The position numbers and the translations under genes are program-made. A stretch of 64,000 bases of DNA from Clostridia bacterium (lineage in GTDB: Bacteria > Bacillota_A > Clostridia > Oscillospirales > CAG-272). Positions 27,235 through 36,876 of this stretch are shown piece by piece. The stretch is taken from contig JAFSUU010000095.1 of assembly GCA_017445115.1 (NCBI GenBank), forward strand, positions 1 through 64,000. The letters run 5' to 3'. The notes beneath the pieces were generated by a model, which was given only the letters and a program-made list of their open reading frames with translations, searched no databases and was not told the DNA's origin. Within the stretch, counting starts at the first letter, position 1, and each line of letters begins with the position of its first letter.

Positions 27235-28320
27235 ATGTCAAATCGTCTGTTTCAAGGAATAGTCTATCAGATGCGTGACGCGGTTGATCGCGTTATCGGC
27301 GTAGTCGACGAGGCGGGCATAGTCATAGCTTGCAGCGACCTTGTCAGAATAGGAGAGACCAAACAGGACGTCAGAGACGAACTTGCGTACATGACGGGCG
27401 CCGTCACGACCGGCGGTTATACTTATTATCCCGTTCAGAACAATTCCAAAACGGAATACGCTGTGTTCGTTGAAGGCGAGGACAATATCGCGGAGAAATA
27501 CGCGGCGGTGCTGTCCATATCCCTCTCCAACATCAAGAGCCTTTATGACGAGAAGTACGACAAGAACTCGTTCATAAAGAACATCATCCTCGACAATATC
27601 CTGCCGAGCGATATTTACGTAAAGAGCAAGGAACTCCGTTTCAACACGGAGGAGGTGCGCGTCGTCTTCCTCATCAGATTCACGGAGAAGACCGACGTTC
27701 TCCCGCTCGACATCATCCAGAACATCTTCCCCGACAAGACGAAGGATTACGTCATCGGCGTCGGAGAGAAGGATATCGTTCTCGTGAAAGAGATCAAGAC
27801 GGTGTCCGACACGAAGAAGATCGAGAAGACCGCGAAGTCCATCGCGGACACTATCAGCTCGGAATTCTTCACGAAGGTCGTCATCGGTATCGGTACCGCC
27901 GTCGACAATATCAAGGATCTCGCGCGTTCTTACAAAGAGGCGCAGGTCGCGCTTGAAGTCGGAAAGGTGTTCGACACCGACAAGAGCATCGTCAGCTACG
28001 ACAACCTCGGTATCGGCAGACTTATTTATCAGCTCCCGACCACTCTTTGCGAGATGTTCCTCCAGGAAGTATTCAAGAACGGTTCGCTCGACAGCCTCGA
28101 CCGCGAGACTCTCATGACGATCCAGTGCTTCTTCGAGAACAACCTCAACGTCTCCGAGACTTCGAGAAAGCTCTTCGTACACCGCAACACTCTCGTTTAC
28201 AGACTTGAGAAGATCCGCAAGCTGACGGGCCTCGATCTGCGCGAGTTCGACCATGCGATCACCTTCAAGGTAGCGCTCATGGTCAAGAGATATCTCACGA
28301 CGAAACCGGTAAAATTCTGA
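27235..28320 (+). CDS. PucR/CdaR-type transcriptional regulator
   Basis: 361 residues. The C-terminal 60 residues are the PucR-type helix-turn-helix: CFFENNLNVSETSRKLFVHR followed by NTLVYRLEKIRKLTGLDLR. The middle (about 150-280) resembles the GGDEF-like CdaR domain, including VVIGIGTAVDNIKDLARSYK and AQVALEVGK. The N-terminus looks like a sugar-diacid-recognition or PAS-like sensor (VIGVVDEAGIVIAC). The ligand is unknown. It lies 74 bases before ftsE, so it may be read with the cell-division genes; GGAGG precedes the ATG. Confidence 0.85.
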   Translation: MSNRLFQGIVYQMRDAVDRVIGVVDEAGIVIACSDLVRIGETKQDVRDELAYMTGAVTTGGYTYYPVQNNSKTEYAVFVEGEDNIAEKYAAVLSISLSNIKSLYDEKYDKNSFIKNIILDNILPSDIYVKSKELRFNTEEVRVVFLIRFTEKTDVLPLDIIQNIFPDKTKDYVIGVGEKDIVLVKEIKTVSDTKKIEKTAKSIADTISSEFFTKVVIGIGTAVDNIKDLARSYKEAQVALEVGKVFDTDKSIVSYDNLGIGRLIYQLPTTLCEMFLQEVFKNGSLDSLDRETLMTIQCFFENNLNVSETSRKLFVHRNTLVYRLEKIRKLTGLDLREFDHAITFKVALMVKRYLTTKPVKF

Positions 28321-28394
28321 TCGGAAGACGGACTTTTGATCTGTCTGTCTTTTGACACGCCGTGAAATAATAACAGTAAAGGCAAAAGATTAAT

Positions 28395-29072
28395 ATGATT
28401 GAATTCAGAAACGTAGTAAAGCTTTATCCGAACGGGACTATCGCACTCGACGGCGTCGACCTCAAGGTCGAAGACGGTGAATTCGTATTTATCGTCGGCA
28501 GATCCGGCGCCGGAAAGACGACCATGATGAAGCTTCTTCTCCGCGAGGAGAGGGCGTCGTCCGGCGATATTATAGTCGGTGACTATAATCTGTCGAGACT
28601 TCGCAACTGGAAGGTCCCTCATTACAGAAGAGAACTCGGAGTCGTCTTCCAGGACTTCAGACTGTTCAAGGATAAGACCGTTTACGAAAACGTCGCTTTC
28701 GCGATGCAGGTCGTAGGCACTCCCAACAAACTGATAAAACGCCGCGTTCCCGCGATCCTCAATACGGTCAACCTCCCCGACAAGGGAAAGAGTTTTCCGT
28801 CCGAGCTTTCCGGCGGCGAACAGCAGAGAGTCGCCCTCGCAAGAGCGCTTGCGAACAACCCCAAGATCATCATCGCCGACGAGCCGACGGGCAACATCGA
28901 CCCCAAGATGAGTATCGAGATCATGAATCTTCTTATGAAGATAAACAAGCTCGGTAAAACGGTCATCGTCGTCACGCACGAGAAAGCTCTCGTCGACTAT
29001 TACAAGCAGAGAGTCGTCATGCTCCGCGACGGCAAGATCGTCGAGGACCGCGTAGGGGGTATGTTCAAATGA
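28395..29072 (+). CDS. ftsE: Cell division ABC ATPase FtsE
   Basis: 225 residues. Walker A GRSGAGKTTMMK, signature LSGGEQQRVALARAL, Walker B IIIADEPTGNID. Pairs with FtsX at the division site or lateral wall, where ATP hydrolysis drives activation of extracellular peptidoglycan hydrolases. 4-base overlap with ftsX. Confidence 0.96.
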   Translation: MIEFRNVVKLYPNGTIALDGVDLKVEDGEFVFIVGRSGAGKTTMMKLLLREERASSGDIIVGDYNLSRLRNWKVPHYRRELGVVFQDFRLFKDKTVYENVAFAMQVVGTPNKLIKRRVPAILNTVNLPDKGKSFPSELSGGEQQRVALARALANNPKIIIADEPTGNIDPKMSIEIMNLLMKINKLGKTVIVVTHEKALVDYYKQRVVMLRDGKIVEDRVGGMFK

Positions 29073-29962
29073 AAAAGAGATACAGACTCACCTATTTCAT
29101 CGGTCAGGCGATAAAAAGCCTCTGGAGAAACGGCGTTATGTCGTTCGCTTCCATCGCAGTTCTCATGAGCTGTCTCGTTCTGATGGGAGGCTTCGCGCTC
29201 CTCGTCAAGAACATCAATCTGAACCTTGAAAACCTCAATATGATGAACCAGATCGTCGTGTTCTGCTATCCCGACGCTACGGAAGAGGAGATAGTCGCAG
29301 TCTCGGACGAGATCGAAAAACTCGACGGCGTCAAGTCGTTCACCAGAGTCACCAAGGAAGAGGGACTTCAGAAGATGAAGGACAATTCCGGTGAATTCAA
29401 GGATCTCTACGACGACGTAACGGACGAAAACAACCCGCTCTCCGACTCGTTCATCATAACGTATGAATCGGAAGAGGACGTTGCGAACCTTCAGTATTCG
29501 CTGAATCACACCGAGGGTATACGCCTTGTCAACGCGAGAGTAGATATCGCGAAGACCATACTCAAGATCAAAAACGGCGTTCAGTGGATATTCCTCGGAT
29601 TCCTTGCGATACTGTTCGTAGTCACGGTATTCATCATCATCAATACGATCAAACTTGCGCTCCATTCGCGCCGCCACGAGATCAGCGTAATGCGCTACGT
29701 CGGTGCGACGGGATGGTTCATAACGCTGCCGTTCATTTTTGAAGGAATGATCATCGGCGTCGTTGCGAGCGCCATCGCGTATTTTGTCGAGATATTTGCA
29801 TACGATTATATCGTCAAGAATTTGCTCTCCGGTATCGAGATTTTGAGATTTATCCCGATGAACGAGATAAACGTTCACGTATTTCTCCAGTTCCTCGCGA
29901 TCGGCGTATTCACCGGTATCGTGGGAAGCTGCATATCGCTCGGCAAATACCTCAAGTCCTGA
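29069..29962 (+). CDS. ftsX: Cell division membrane protein FtsX
   Basis: 297 residues: cytoplasmic N-terminus, first membrane helix about 20-42, extracellular domain (about 45-170) that contacts a hydrolase, then three further helices ending near the C-terminus. Contains the FtsX-fold stretch ALHSRRHEISVMRYVGATGWF. No transport; it relays FtsE action to the M23 protein encoded next. Confidence 0.95.
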   Translation: MKKRYRLTYFIGQAIKSLWRNGVMSFASIAVLMSCLVLMGGFALLVKNINLNLENLNMMNQIVVFCYPDATEEEIVAVSDEIEKLDGVKSFTRVTKEEGLQKMKDNSGEFKDLYDDVTDENNPLSDSFIITYESEEDVANLQYSLNHTEGIRLVNARVDIAKTILKIKNGVQWIFLGFLAILFVVTVFIIINTIKLALHSRRHEISVMRYVGATGWFITLPFIFEGMIIGVVASAIAYFVEIFAYDYIVKNLLSGIEILRFIPMNEINVHVFLQFLAIGVFTGIVGSCISLGKYLKS

Positions 29963-29995
29963 CGGCGTTTGCATCCCTTAAAAAGGAGAAAAACA

Positions 29996-31216
29996 ATGAA
30001 AAAAACTGCAAGAAAGGTTGCGTCTGCGGTGCTGGTGCTCGTTTTGCTTGCGGTCATGTTCGTGCCGCGCGCTGCGGTCACGATCGATGCGACGGACAGC
30101 AAAACGGACAGCTTGCAGAGCCAGATAGACGAGCTTGAAGAAAAGATAGCGGAGTATAAGGCGCAGATCGCCGACCTCAACAGCCAGAAGGCGAACAAGA
30201 TGGAGATCAAGGCAAGCCTTGACGCCCTCGCCGAGGTCACTCAGCAGAAGATCACCGCCGCCGCCGAGCTTTCAAAAGAGCTTGACGCCGAGATAGCGAC
30301 CACAACGGAAAATATTGCCGCCAAAGAAGAAGAGATCGCCGCGACGTTCGACAAGTTTCTCGAAAGGCTTGTCGTATCATACGAGCAGGGAGACGCGTCT
30401 TACCTCTCGATCATTATGAACTCCGACGACCTTTCCGACTTCCTTATGAAGATGGATATGGTCAACAGTATGCTCGAGTACGACCGGAATCTCAAGATAA
30501 AATATCAGAACGAAAAGATCGAGCTTGAGTCGGACAAAAAGAGACTTGAGGAAGACCTCAAGTATCAGGAAGATCTTTTGAAAAAGCTCGAAGAGGACAA
30601 GGCAGAGTACGAGAAGCTCTCGAAAGAGCAGGCAGAATATATAGCGGCGCTTGAAAAAGATATCAGCGACGCAAACGCGGCTTACGAGCAGGCGAAGGCA
30701 AAGGAAAACGCGCTTGACGCCGAGCTTCAGCAGTATCTCGCCGAACTCGCGGAACAGCAGAGACAGCAGGCTATCGCCGCACAGCAGGGGAACGGCGGCG
30801 GTCCTTACGTCGGCGGAAACTTCATCTGGCCGCTCTACGGTTACAGCTATATTTCGTCCGGATTCGGATGGAGAACTCTCAACGGCTATTCGGATTATCA
30901 CCGCGGCATCGACATACCCGCTCCCTACGGAACGCCTATCCACGCTTCCAAGGGCGGTAAGGTCATAACCGCGACGGGACATTCAAGCTACGGCAATTAC
31001 GTGGTTATCGACCACGGCATCAACTCAGACGGCAACGGCGAGACAACGCTTTACGCTCACATGAGCTCTATCGGATGCTCCGTCGGGCAGGTGGTCAACC
31101 AGGGCGACGTCATCGGTTACGTCGGCTCCACCGGATATTCCACCGGAAACCACACTCACTTCGAAGTCAGAATAAACGGTACGGCGAACAATCCTTTGAA
31201 TTTCGTATCGCCGTAA
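29996..31216 (+). CDS. EnvC-like secreted M23 peptidoglycan endopeptidase with coiled coil
   Basis: 406 residues from the ATG at 29996 (AAGGAG in front). Signal peptide or anchor (about 8-28), long coiled coils (about 35-255), Gly linker, then an intact LytM domain: H-x3-D in YHRGIDIP, the His of YAHM, and H-T-H in GNHTHFEV all present, unlike the protein at 2484. So it should cut cross-linking peptides of the wall. The coiled coil plus M23 plan is that of EnvC/PcsB-type partners that FtsEX switches on. Order ftsE-ftsX-hydrolase supports this. Confidence 0.92.
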   Translation: MKKTARKVASAVLVLVLLAVMFVPRAAVTIDATDSKTDSLQSQIDELEEKIAEYKAQIADLNSQKANKMEIKASLDALAEVTQQKITAAAELSKELDAEIATTTENIAAKEEEIAATFDKFLERLVVSYEQGDASYLSIIMNSDDLSDFLMKMDMVNSMLEYDRNLKIKYQNEKIELESDKKRLEEDLKYQEDLLKKLEEDKAEYEKLSKEQAEYIAALEKDISDANAAYEQAKAKENALDAELQQYLAELAEQQRQQAIAAQQGNGGGPYVGGNFIWPLYGYSYISSGFGWRTLNGYSDYHRGIDIPAPYGTPIHASKGGKVITATGHSSYGNYVVIDHGINSDGNGETTLYAHMSSIGCSVGQVVNQGDVIGYVGSTGYSTGNHTHFEVRINGTANNPLNFVSP

Positions 31217-31237
31217 ACAATTATTGAACAACGCGTT

Positions 31238-31262
31238 CGGACGGCAGTTTTTGCCGTCTTTA
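31238..31262 (+). terminator. Weak terminator after the EnvC-like gene
   Basis: GACGGCA / TGCCGTC hairpin followed by TTTACGCTTTT; may allow part read-through into the protease gene. Confidence 0.6.
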
Positions 31263-31313
31263 CGCTTTTAATTTGAACGCGGCGGATGATTTCGCTGCGC
31301 GGGAGTATTTGAA

Positions 31314-32555
31314 ATGCAAAGAAAAGTATCACTCGGAACAAGCATCATAGTTCTTATCATCGCAGTTATTCTCGGCAGCTTTGCTTCCGTTATGGCGTAC
31401 AAGACCTGGAACCCCGCGACGACGGTAAATCAGGGCGGGGCAGGACAGAATAATTCTGCGTTATCGGATATTGACCGGGAGATCGAGGACGTAAAAAAGA
31501 TCATTGAGACTTATTATATCGGCGACGTCAACGAAGATGACATCAAAAAGATGACTCTCGTCGGATTTATGTCCGGCCTCGGCGACAGATACGGCGGATA
31601 TTACGACGCCGAGGGCTATGACGAACTGATGGACGACCTCGAAGGGGATATGCAGGGCATCGGCGTCAGCGTGATCTACAACTACGACCTTATGGGCATC
31701 GAGATCATCGACGTGTTCCCGGACTCTCCCGCGATGGAGGCGGGACTTGAAATAGGCGACGTCATAACGTATTGCGAAAAGGACGGCGACTATCTCAGTG
31801 TTGCGTATCTCGGGTATGACGTGGCTCTGAACGCACTCAGAGGAAAAGCGGGTACAGTCGCAAGATTCATTGTGGCCCGCGGAGCGTCTTACGATGAAGA
31901 GCTCGAGTTCGAGATCACACGCGACTACGTGACGGAGCAGAGCGTCAGATACAGGCTCTGCACGCTTGACGAGAAGATCGGGATAATCAAGATATCCGGA
32001 TTTGCGACGGCGACGATCGATCAGTTCAAAGAAGCTCTCGCGGAGCTTAAGGCGCAAGGCATTGAAAAGCTGATTTTCGACGTCAGAAACAACCCCGGAG
32101 GCGAGCTCAATTCTATCTGCAGTATCCTCGATATGCTCGTTCCGGAAGGACCTGTTATCAGAACAAAGACCAAAAGCTCGGAAATAACGACGATATACTA
32201 TTCCGACGCTGAAGAGCTCGATATGCCGATGGCGGTCCTCGTCAACCGCAACACCGCAAGCGCGGCGGAGCTTTTCACAAGCGCGCTGAAGGATTATGAA
32301 AAAGCGGTGATCGTTGGCGAGTCAACGTACGGAAAGGGAAGCATGCAGTCGATGATCCCGCTTCCGAGCGGAGGATGCGTCAAGCTGACGACGGCGCTCT
32401 ACTACCCGCCGTTCTCCGACAACTACGACGGCATCGGTATCGCGCCGGACGTTGAAGTATCGCTTTCGGAAGAGGCAAGAGCGAAGAGCATATATAAGCT
32501 GACCGACGAGGAAGACGATCAGCTGAAAGCCGCGATCGACGCGCTGAAAAAATAA
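31314..32555 (+). CDS. S41-family C-terminal processing protease (CtpA/CtpB type)
   Basis: 413 residues: membrane anchor (about 8-30), N-terminal cap, PDZ domain (about 100-185, with GIGVSV and IEIIDVFPDSPAMEAGLEIGD), then the protease domain with the Ser-Lys pair: Ser316 in NRNTASAAELF and Lys341 in YGKGSMQS. It clips exported proteins from the C-terminus and often controls wall hydrolases, which fits its place after the FtsEX-hydrolase set. GGGAG precedes the ATG. Confidence 0.94.
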   Translation: MQRKVSLGTSIIVLIIAVILGSFASVMAYKTWNPATTVNQGGAGQNNSALSDIDREIEDVKKIIETYYIGDVNEDDIKKMTLVGFMSGLGDRYGGYYDAEGYDELMDDLEGDMQGIGVSVIYNYDLMGIEIIDVFPDSPAMEAGLEIGDVITYCEKDGDYLSVAYLGYDVALNALRGKAGTVARFIVARGASYDEELEFEITRDYVTEQSVRYRLCTLDEKIGIIKISGFATATIDQFKEALAELKAQGIEKLIFDVRNNPGGELNSICSILDMLVPEGPVIRTKTKSSEITTIYYSDAEELDMPMAVLVNRNTASAAELFTSALKDYEKAVIVGESTYGKGSMQSMIPLPSGGCVKLTTALYYPPFSDNYDGIGIAPDVEVSLSEEARAKSIYKLTDEEDDQLKAAIDALKK

Positions 32556-32607
32556 GAAAACGTTTCAGTTTAATATATACGATTGATTTCAGAAAGGATC
32601 AAACGAA

Positions 32608-33096
32608 ATGGAAGAGAACAAAACCTTTTATACCGAAGAGGGCTATAAGAAACTTGTAGACGAGCTCGAATATCTGAAAGGCCCGAAGATGAAGGAAGTC
32701 AAAGAGGCTATCGCCGCCGCGCGCGACCTCGGAGACTTGTCGGAGAACAGCGAATATGACGAAGCGAAAAACGAACAGACCAAAGTCGTAACGCGTATCC
32801 AGGATATCGAGGAGCTTCTGCTTCACGCCGTCGTTATCAACGAAAACGAAGTCGATATGAACCTCGTTCACCTCGGCTCTACGGTAAAGCTTTTTGACTT
32901 TGATTTTGACGAAGAGATAGAATACAGCATCGTGGGCACGAACGAGGTCGACGCTCTCGCGGGCAAGATCTCCGATCAGAGCCCCATCGGCTCCGCGCTT
33001 CTCGGCGCGCGCAAGGGGGAAAACGTCACCGTCGAAACACCGAACGGGAATCTCAGATTCAAGGTGCTCGACGTTTGGCGCGCAAAGAACAACTGA
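32608..33096 (+). CDS. greA: Transcription elongation factor GreA
   Basis: 162 residues. Reactivates backtracked RNA polymerase by stimulating transcript cleavage. N-terminal antiparallel coiled coil with the acidic tip DLGDLSENSEYDEAK, C-terminal FKBP-like domain with SPIGSALLGARKGE. AGAAAGG precedes the ATG. Nine bases before lysS, a common pairing. Confidence 0.97.
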   Translation: MEENKTFYTEEGYKKLVDELEYLKGPKMKEVKEAIAAARDLGDLSENSEYDEAKNEQTKVVTRIQDIEELLLHAVVINENEVDMNLVHLGSTVKLFDFDFDEEIEYSIVGTNEVDALAGKISDQSPIGSALLGARKGENVTVETPNGNLRFKVLDVWRAKNN

Positions 33097-33105
33097 GAGG
33101 GTATT

Positions 33106-35106
33106 ATGGCTGAAAACAACGAAATCAGAAACGAACAGACAGAAGTCCAGCAGAATGAGATCCTTCGTCTGAGACGCGAAAAGCTCGACGCTCTTCGCGC
33201 AGAGGGCAAGGATCCGTTCGTTATAACAAAATATGACGTCACGCATCACAGCTCCGAGGTCAAGGAGAATTTTGACGCGCTCGAAGGCAAGACGGTCTCC
33301 ATAGCGGGACGTATGATGTCAAAGAGAATAATGGGCAAGGCGTCGTTCTGCAACGTGCAGGACCTTTGCGGTTCGATACAGTCGTACGTCGCGAGAGACT
33401 CGATAGGTGAAGAACCCTACGCCGCGTTCAAAAAGATGGACGTCGGCGACATCGTCGGCATCGTCGGCACGGTATTCAAGACTAAGACCGGCGAGATCTC
33501 GATCCACGCGGAAAGCGTAACTCTTCTCTCGAAGAGCCTCCAACTCCTCCCCGAAAAATTCCACGGCCTGACGAATACGGACCTCAGATACCGCCAGAGA
33601 TACGTCGACCTCATCGTAAATCCCGAGGTCAAGGATACGTTTATCAAGAGATCGAAGATCATCAGCGCGATCAGGCGTTATCTCGATCACGAGGGCTTTA
33701 TGGAGGTCGAGACTCCCATGCTCGTCGCCAACGCGGGCGGCGCGGCGGCGCGTCCTTTCGAGACACATTTCAACGCTCTCGACGAGGACCTCAAGCTCCG
33801 CATCTCGCTCGAACTCTATCTGAAGCGCCTTATTGTCGGCGGACTTGAAAAAGTCTACGAGATAGGCAGAGTCTTCAGAAACGAAGGCCTCGACACGAGA
33901 CACAACCCCGAGTTCACGCTTATGGAGCTCTATCAGGCGTATACCGATTACCACGGTATGATGGATCTCACCGAAAACCTCTACCGCCATGTCGCGCTCG
34001 ACGTTCTCGGAACGACGAAGATCACGTACAACGGGATCGAAATGGACCTCGGCAAGCCTTTTGAACGCATCACGATGGTCGAAGCCGTGAAGAAGTATTC
34101 CGGAGTCGACTTCAACGAAATAAAGACGCTTGAAGAGGCGAGAGCCGCGGCGAAGGAAAAGGGAATCGCGTTCGAGGAGCGCCACAAAAAAGGCGACATC
34201 CTCAACCTCTTCTTCGAGGAGTTCGTTGAAGAACACCTCGTCCAGCCCACTTTCGTTATGGACCACCCGATCGAGATCTCTCCTCTCACAAAGAAAAAGC
34301 CCGAAAATCCCGAATACGTCGAGCGTTTCGAGTTCTTTATGAACGGCTGGGAAATGGCGAACGCGTACTCCGAGCTGAACGACCCCATCGATCAGCGCGA
34401 GAGATTCAAAGCGCAGGAAGAACTTCTCGCAAAGGGCGATGAGGAAGCAAACCGCACCGACGAAGACTTCCTCAACGCGCTTGAAATAGGTATGCCCCCG
34501 ACAGGCGGCATAGGCTTCGGCATCGACCGTATGTGCATGCTCCTCACCGACTCTCCTGCTATCCGCGACGTGTTATTGTTCCCGACTATGAAGTCCGTTA
34601 AATCCGGATCGGAGGAGAAGGCGGAAAAACTGCCGGCGGATTTCGAATGCGCCTGCAATACCTGCCCCTCTCAGGAAACTTGTAAAGCCGCTCAGGAAGC
34701 GGCGCAGACTGCCCCTTTTGAAGAGAAAATCGACTTCTCTAACGTAGTGATCGAGCCGCTGTTTGAAGACGCGGTAGACTTTGAAACTTTTTCAAAGAGC
34801 GATTTCAGAGCCGTAAAAGTCCTCGCCTGTGAAGCGGTACCGAAGTCAAAGAAACTCCTCAAGTTCACGCTTGATGACGGCACAGAAACTCCGCGTACGA
34901 TTCTCTCCGGAATCCATGCTTATTATGAGCCGGAAGATCTCGTCGGAAAGACCTGCATTGCGATAGTCAATCTGCCGCCGAGACCTATGATGGGCATCGA
35001 ATCCTGCGGTATGCTTCTCTCCGCCGTCCACAAGGAGGGCGACGAGGAAAAACTCCATCTGCTCCAGGTCGACCCGCACATCCCTGCCGGCGCAAAACTG
35101 TATTGA
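33106..35106 (+). CDS. lysS: Lysyl-tRNA synthetase fused to a C-terminal tRNA-binding domain
   Basis: 666 residues. Residues 1-510 are a normal class II LysRS: OB-fold anticodon domain (about 60-160), motif 1 around [20 protein letters not shown], motif 2 [20 protein letters not shown], motif 3 [14 protein letters not shown] linker follows with four cysteines (515, 517, 520, 526), then from about 558 to the end an OB-fold tRNA-binding domain like the C-terminus of MetRS or Trbp111: [41 protein letters not shown] plain LysRS is about 490-500 residues. The extra domain should raise tRNA affinity or allow dimerisation. Confidence 0.94.
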   Translation: MAENNEIRNEQTEVQQNEILRLRREKLDALRAEGKDPFVITKYDVTHHSSEVKENFDALEGKTVSIAGRMMSKRIMGKASFCNVQDLCGSIQSYVARDSIGEEPYAAFKKMDVGDIVGIVGTVFKTKTGEISIHAESVTLLSKSLQLLPEKFHGLTNTDLRYRQRYVDLIVNPEVKDTFIKRSKIISAIRRYLDHEGFMEVETPMLVANAGGAAARPFETHFNALDEDLKLRISLELYLKRLIVGGLEKVYEIGRVFRNEGLDTRHNPEFTLMELYQAYTDYHGMMDLTENLYRHVALDVLGTTKITYNGIEMDLGKPFERITMVEAVKKYSGVDFNEIKTLEEARAAAKEKGIAFEERHKKGDILNLFFEEFVEEHLVQPTFVMDHPIEISPLTKKKPENPEYVERFEFFMNGWEMANAYSELNDPIDQRERFKAQEELLAKGDEEANRTDEDFLNALEIGMPPTGGIGFGIDRMCMLLTDSPAIRDVLLFPTMKSVKSGSEEKAEKLPADFECACNTCPSQETCKAAQEAAQTAPFEEKIDFSNVVIEPLFEDAVDFETFSKSDFRAVKVLACEAVPKSKKLLKFTLDDGTETPRTILSGIHAYYEPEDLVGKTCIAIVNLPPRPMMGIESCGMLLSAVHKEGDEEKLHLLQVDPHIPAGAKLY

Positions 35107-35230
35107 TTTGAAGCTTGTTGAGAGCACAAATCACCAAAATAGTCTCCAAAAATCACCTTTCGCTCTCCGATTCGGAGGCTGAAAATGTGTAATTCTTCAT
35201 TAGACGGCAAATACCAGCGTTAATCTGCAA

Positions 35231-35267
35231 GAGACTCACTATCAAACGGTAGTGGGTCTCATTTTTG
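35231..35267 (+). terminator. Terminator-like hairpin in the gene-poor stretch
   Basis: GAGACTCACTA / TAGTGGGTCTC followed by ATTTTTG. About 125 bases after lysS; it may end that transcript or belong to a lost gene. Confidence 0.65.
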
Positions 35268-35315
35268 TTTCCGGCTTTTCAATGCCGACCTAACTGAACA
35301 TATCATTTCTGATTT

Positions 35316-35346
35316 CCCGCTGGGAAAATTCAGCGGGCTTTTTTGT
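35316..35346 (+). terminator. Second terminator-like hairpin in the gene-poor stretch
   Basis: CCCGCTG / CAGCGGG followed by CTTTTTTG. Directly after it come a good ribosome-binding site (GGAGG) and the 14-codon frame GTG...TAA at 35365-35409, which looks like the start of a cut-off gene. Confidence 0.6.
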
Positions 35347-35437
35347 TTCTGGAGGTGCGTGAAGTGAGCGCGAAAAAATCTTTTGATTTTTTTGAAAATC
35401 GGGATTAACAATTATGTATTGGGGCTCGCTCTACTGA

Positions 35438-35524
35438 TTTGAAACTCCCGGTGCCGATCCTGCGAACTACGATCACAATGGCGATCTTTTGAAGAAGAGC
35501 GTTGATAGAGTTTATGAGAGATGA
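35438..35524 (+). pseudogene. Possible 3' remnant of a lost gene
   Basis: A 28-codon frame with no start of its own and a TGA directly before it, ending in TGA. The peptide (ADPANYDHNGDLLKKSVDRV near its middle) has good coding character but I cannot assign a family. Together with the orphan ribosome-binding site at 35350 and the two lone terminators, it suggests that an element of about phage or plasmid type decayed here. Confidence 0.3.
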
Positions 35525-35591
35525 ATAATCTCTCTTGTGTATAAAATCGCTTATTCTGGGTATATTTTTAAGGGGAAATGCGCTTAGTGTG

Positions 35592-35627
35592 TTGACAATT
35601 CCCTTAATTTGTGCTAATATTTAAGGG
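35592..35627 (+). promoter_or_regulatory. Promoter and probable operator of the Fic gene
   Basis: TTGACA (35592-35597), 17 bases, TAATAT (35615-35620). The inverted repeat CCCTTAA (35601-35607) / TTAAGGG (35621-35627) encloses the -10 box, and a further TTTAAGGGG lies at about 35567. A protein bound here would block polymerase; the Fic protein has its own winged helix and is the obvious candidate. Confidence 0.7.
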
Positions 35628-35648
35628 AAAATGGAAGGCGGTAAGGGA

Positions 35649-36695
35649 ATGAGAGATTTTAACTATTCACTTCTTAAAGACAGGTTATGGGATCACGAGG
35701 TGATAGAATATATCGGCGCGATATATAAAGAGGCGGGAAAACAGGAACTCTATCTAAAGCAGCGACCGGAAGAGCTTGACAAGCTTGTGGAGATAGCAAA
35801 GATACAGAGTACGGAAGCATCAAATGCAATCGAAGGTATAGTAACTACAAGTATCCGTATAAGGCAGCTCGTTGAAGAGAAAACGACGCCGCGGAATCGC
35901 GACGAAAAGGAGATAGCGGGATACAGGGACGTGCTTGCCATAATTCATGAGAGCTTTGACGCTATTCCCATAACGCAAAACTATATTCTTCAGCTTCACA
36001 AAATACTGTACAACCATCTTGCGAATCCTATGGCAGGAAAAACGAAAAACGTTCAGAACTACATTTCAGCGTCCTATCCTGGCGGAAGAGAAGAGATCTT
36101 GTTTACACCACTCGCGCCATATGAAACTCCCGAAGCTCTTGACAGGATCTGTATGGAGTACAATCGTGTGATCGGAAACGCCGAGGTTGAACCACTCATT
36201 GCAATTCCGATATTCATTCATGATTTTCTTTGTATTCACCCATTTAATGATGGAAACGGAAGAATGTCAAGACTTCTCACAACACTTCTTCTATACAGAA
36301 ACGGTTTTTACGTCGGTAAGTACATTTCTCTTGAAGCAAAGATCGCAAAGAACAAAGACTTGTATTACGATGCGCTCGGAGAGAGCCAAGTAGGTTGGCA
36401 CAAAGGCGGCGAGGATCCGGTACCGTTCATTAAATACTTGCTAGGAACCATCTTATCAGCATACCGCGATTTTGAAGAAAGGCTTGCCCTTGTAGAGACA
36501 AAACTTTCTACTCTTGAAATGGTCAGACGAGCAACAAAATATAAAGTCGGAAGATTTACGAAACAGGATATTCGCGAGCTATGTCCTTCGATCAGTGACA
36601 GTTCAATTGAAGGCGCTTTCCGAAAGCTCATTGAAGAAGGAGAGATAAAGAGAGAAGGACAAGGCAAGTCTATAACCTATTACAGGCTGAAATAG
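35649..36695 (+). CDS. Fic-domain protein with N-terminal inhibitory helix and C-terminal winged helix
   Basis: 348 residues from the ATG at 35649; an ATG at 35631 is in frame but would lie almost at the transcription start, while GGAAGGCGG fits the later one. The FIC motif is complete: HPFNDGNGRMSR from His197. A class II inhibitory motif SNAIEG (Ser58, Glu62) sits in the N-terminal part, where Glu blocks ATP until relieved. The C-terminal 60 residues (KQDIRELCPSISDSSIEGAF and onward) form a winged helix. The enzyme probably transfers AMP to a hydroxyl of a target protein; the target is unknown. No antitoxin gene is adjacent, as expected when inhibition is built in. Confidence 0.88.
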   Translation: MRDFNYSLLKDRLWDHEVIEYIGAIYKEAGKQELYLKQRPEELDKLVEIAKIQSTEASNAIEGIVTTSIRIRQLVEEKTTPRNRDEKEIAGYRDVLAIIHESFDAIPITQNYILQLHKILYNHLANPMAGKTKNVQNYISASYPGGREEILFTPLAPYETPEALDRICMEYNRVIGNAEVEPLIAIPIFIHDFLCIHPFNDGNGRMSRLLTTLLLYRNGFYVGKYISLEAKIAKNKDLYYDALGESQVGWHKGGEDPVPFIKYLLGTILSAYRDFEERLALVETKLSTLEMVRRATKYKVGRFTKQDIRELCPSISDSSIEGAFRKLIEEGEIKREGQGKSITYYRLK

Positions 36696-36818
36696 GATAA
36701 AAATATAATGACAAGGCATCTGCACCAAACGGAGTGGGGCAATTTTGTTATCATTCTTGTTTTCATTCTTCATTTGCTTTTATGTGTTTCAGCTAAAGCA
36801 TATCCTCCGTTTGGGGGA

Positions 36819-36846
36819 TTGACAAACAACAATTGCGAGGTATAAT
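36819..36846 (+). promoter_or_regulatory. Promoter of the 36877 lipoprotein gene
   Basis: TTGACA (36819-36824), 16 bases, TATAAT (36841-36846). The gap 36696-36818 after the Fic gene shows no terminator or gene. Confidence 0.75.
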
Positions 36847-36876
36847 ATACTATATCTTAAATTCTTGGAGGAAACT

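Noticed and set aside
34780..35106. Separate tRNA-binding protein gene after lysS
   Set aside because: The frame runs on from lysS without a stop, and no internal start with a ribosome-binding site was seen.
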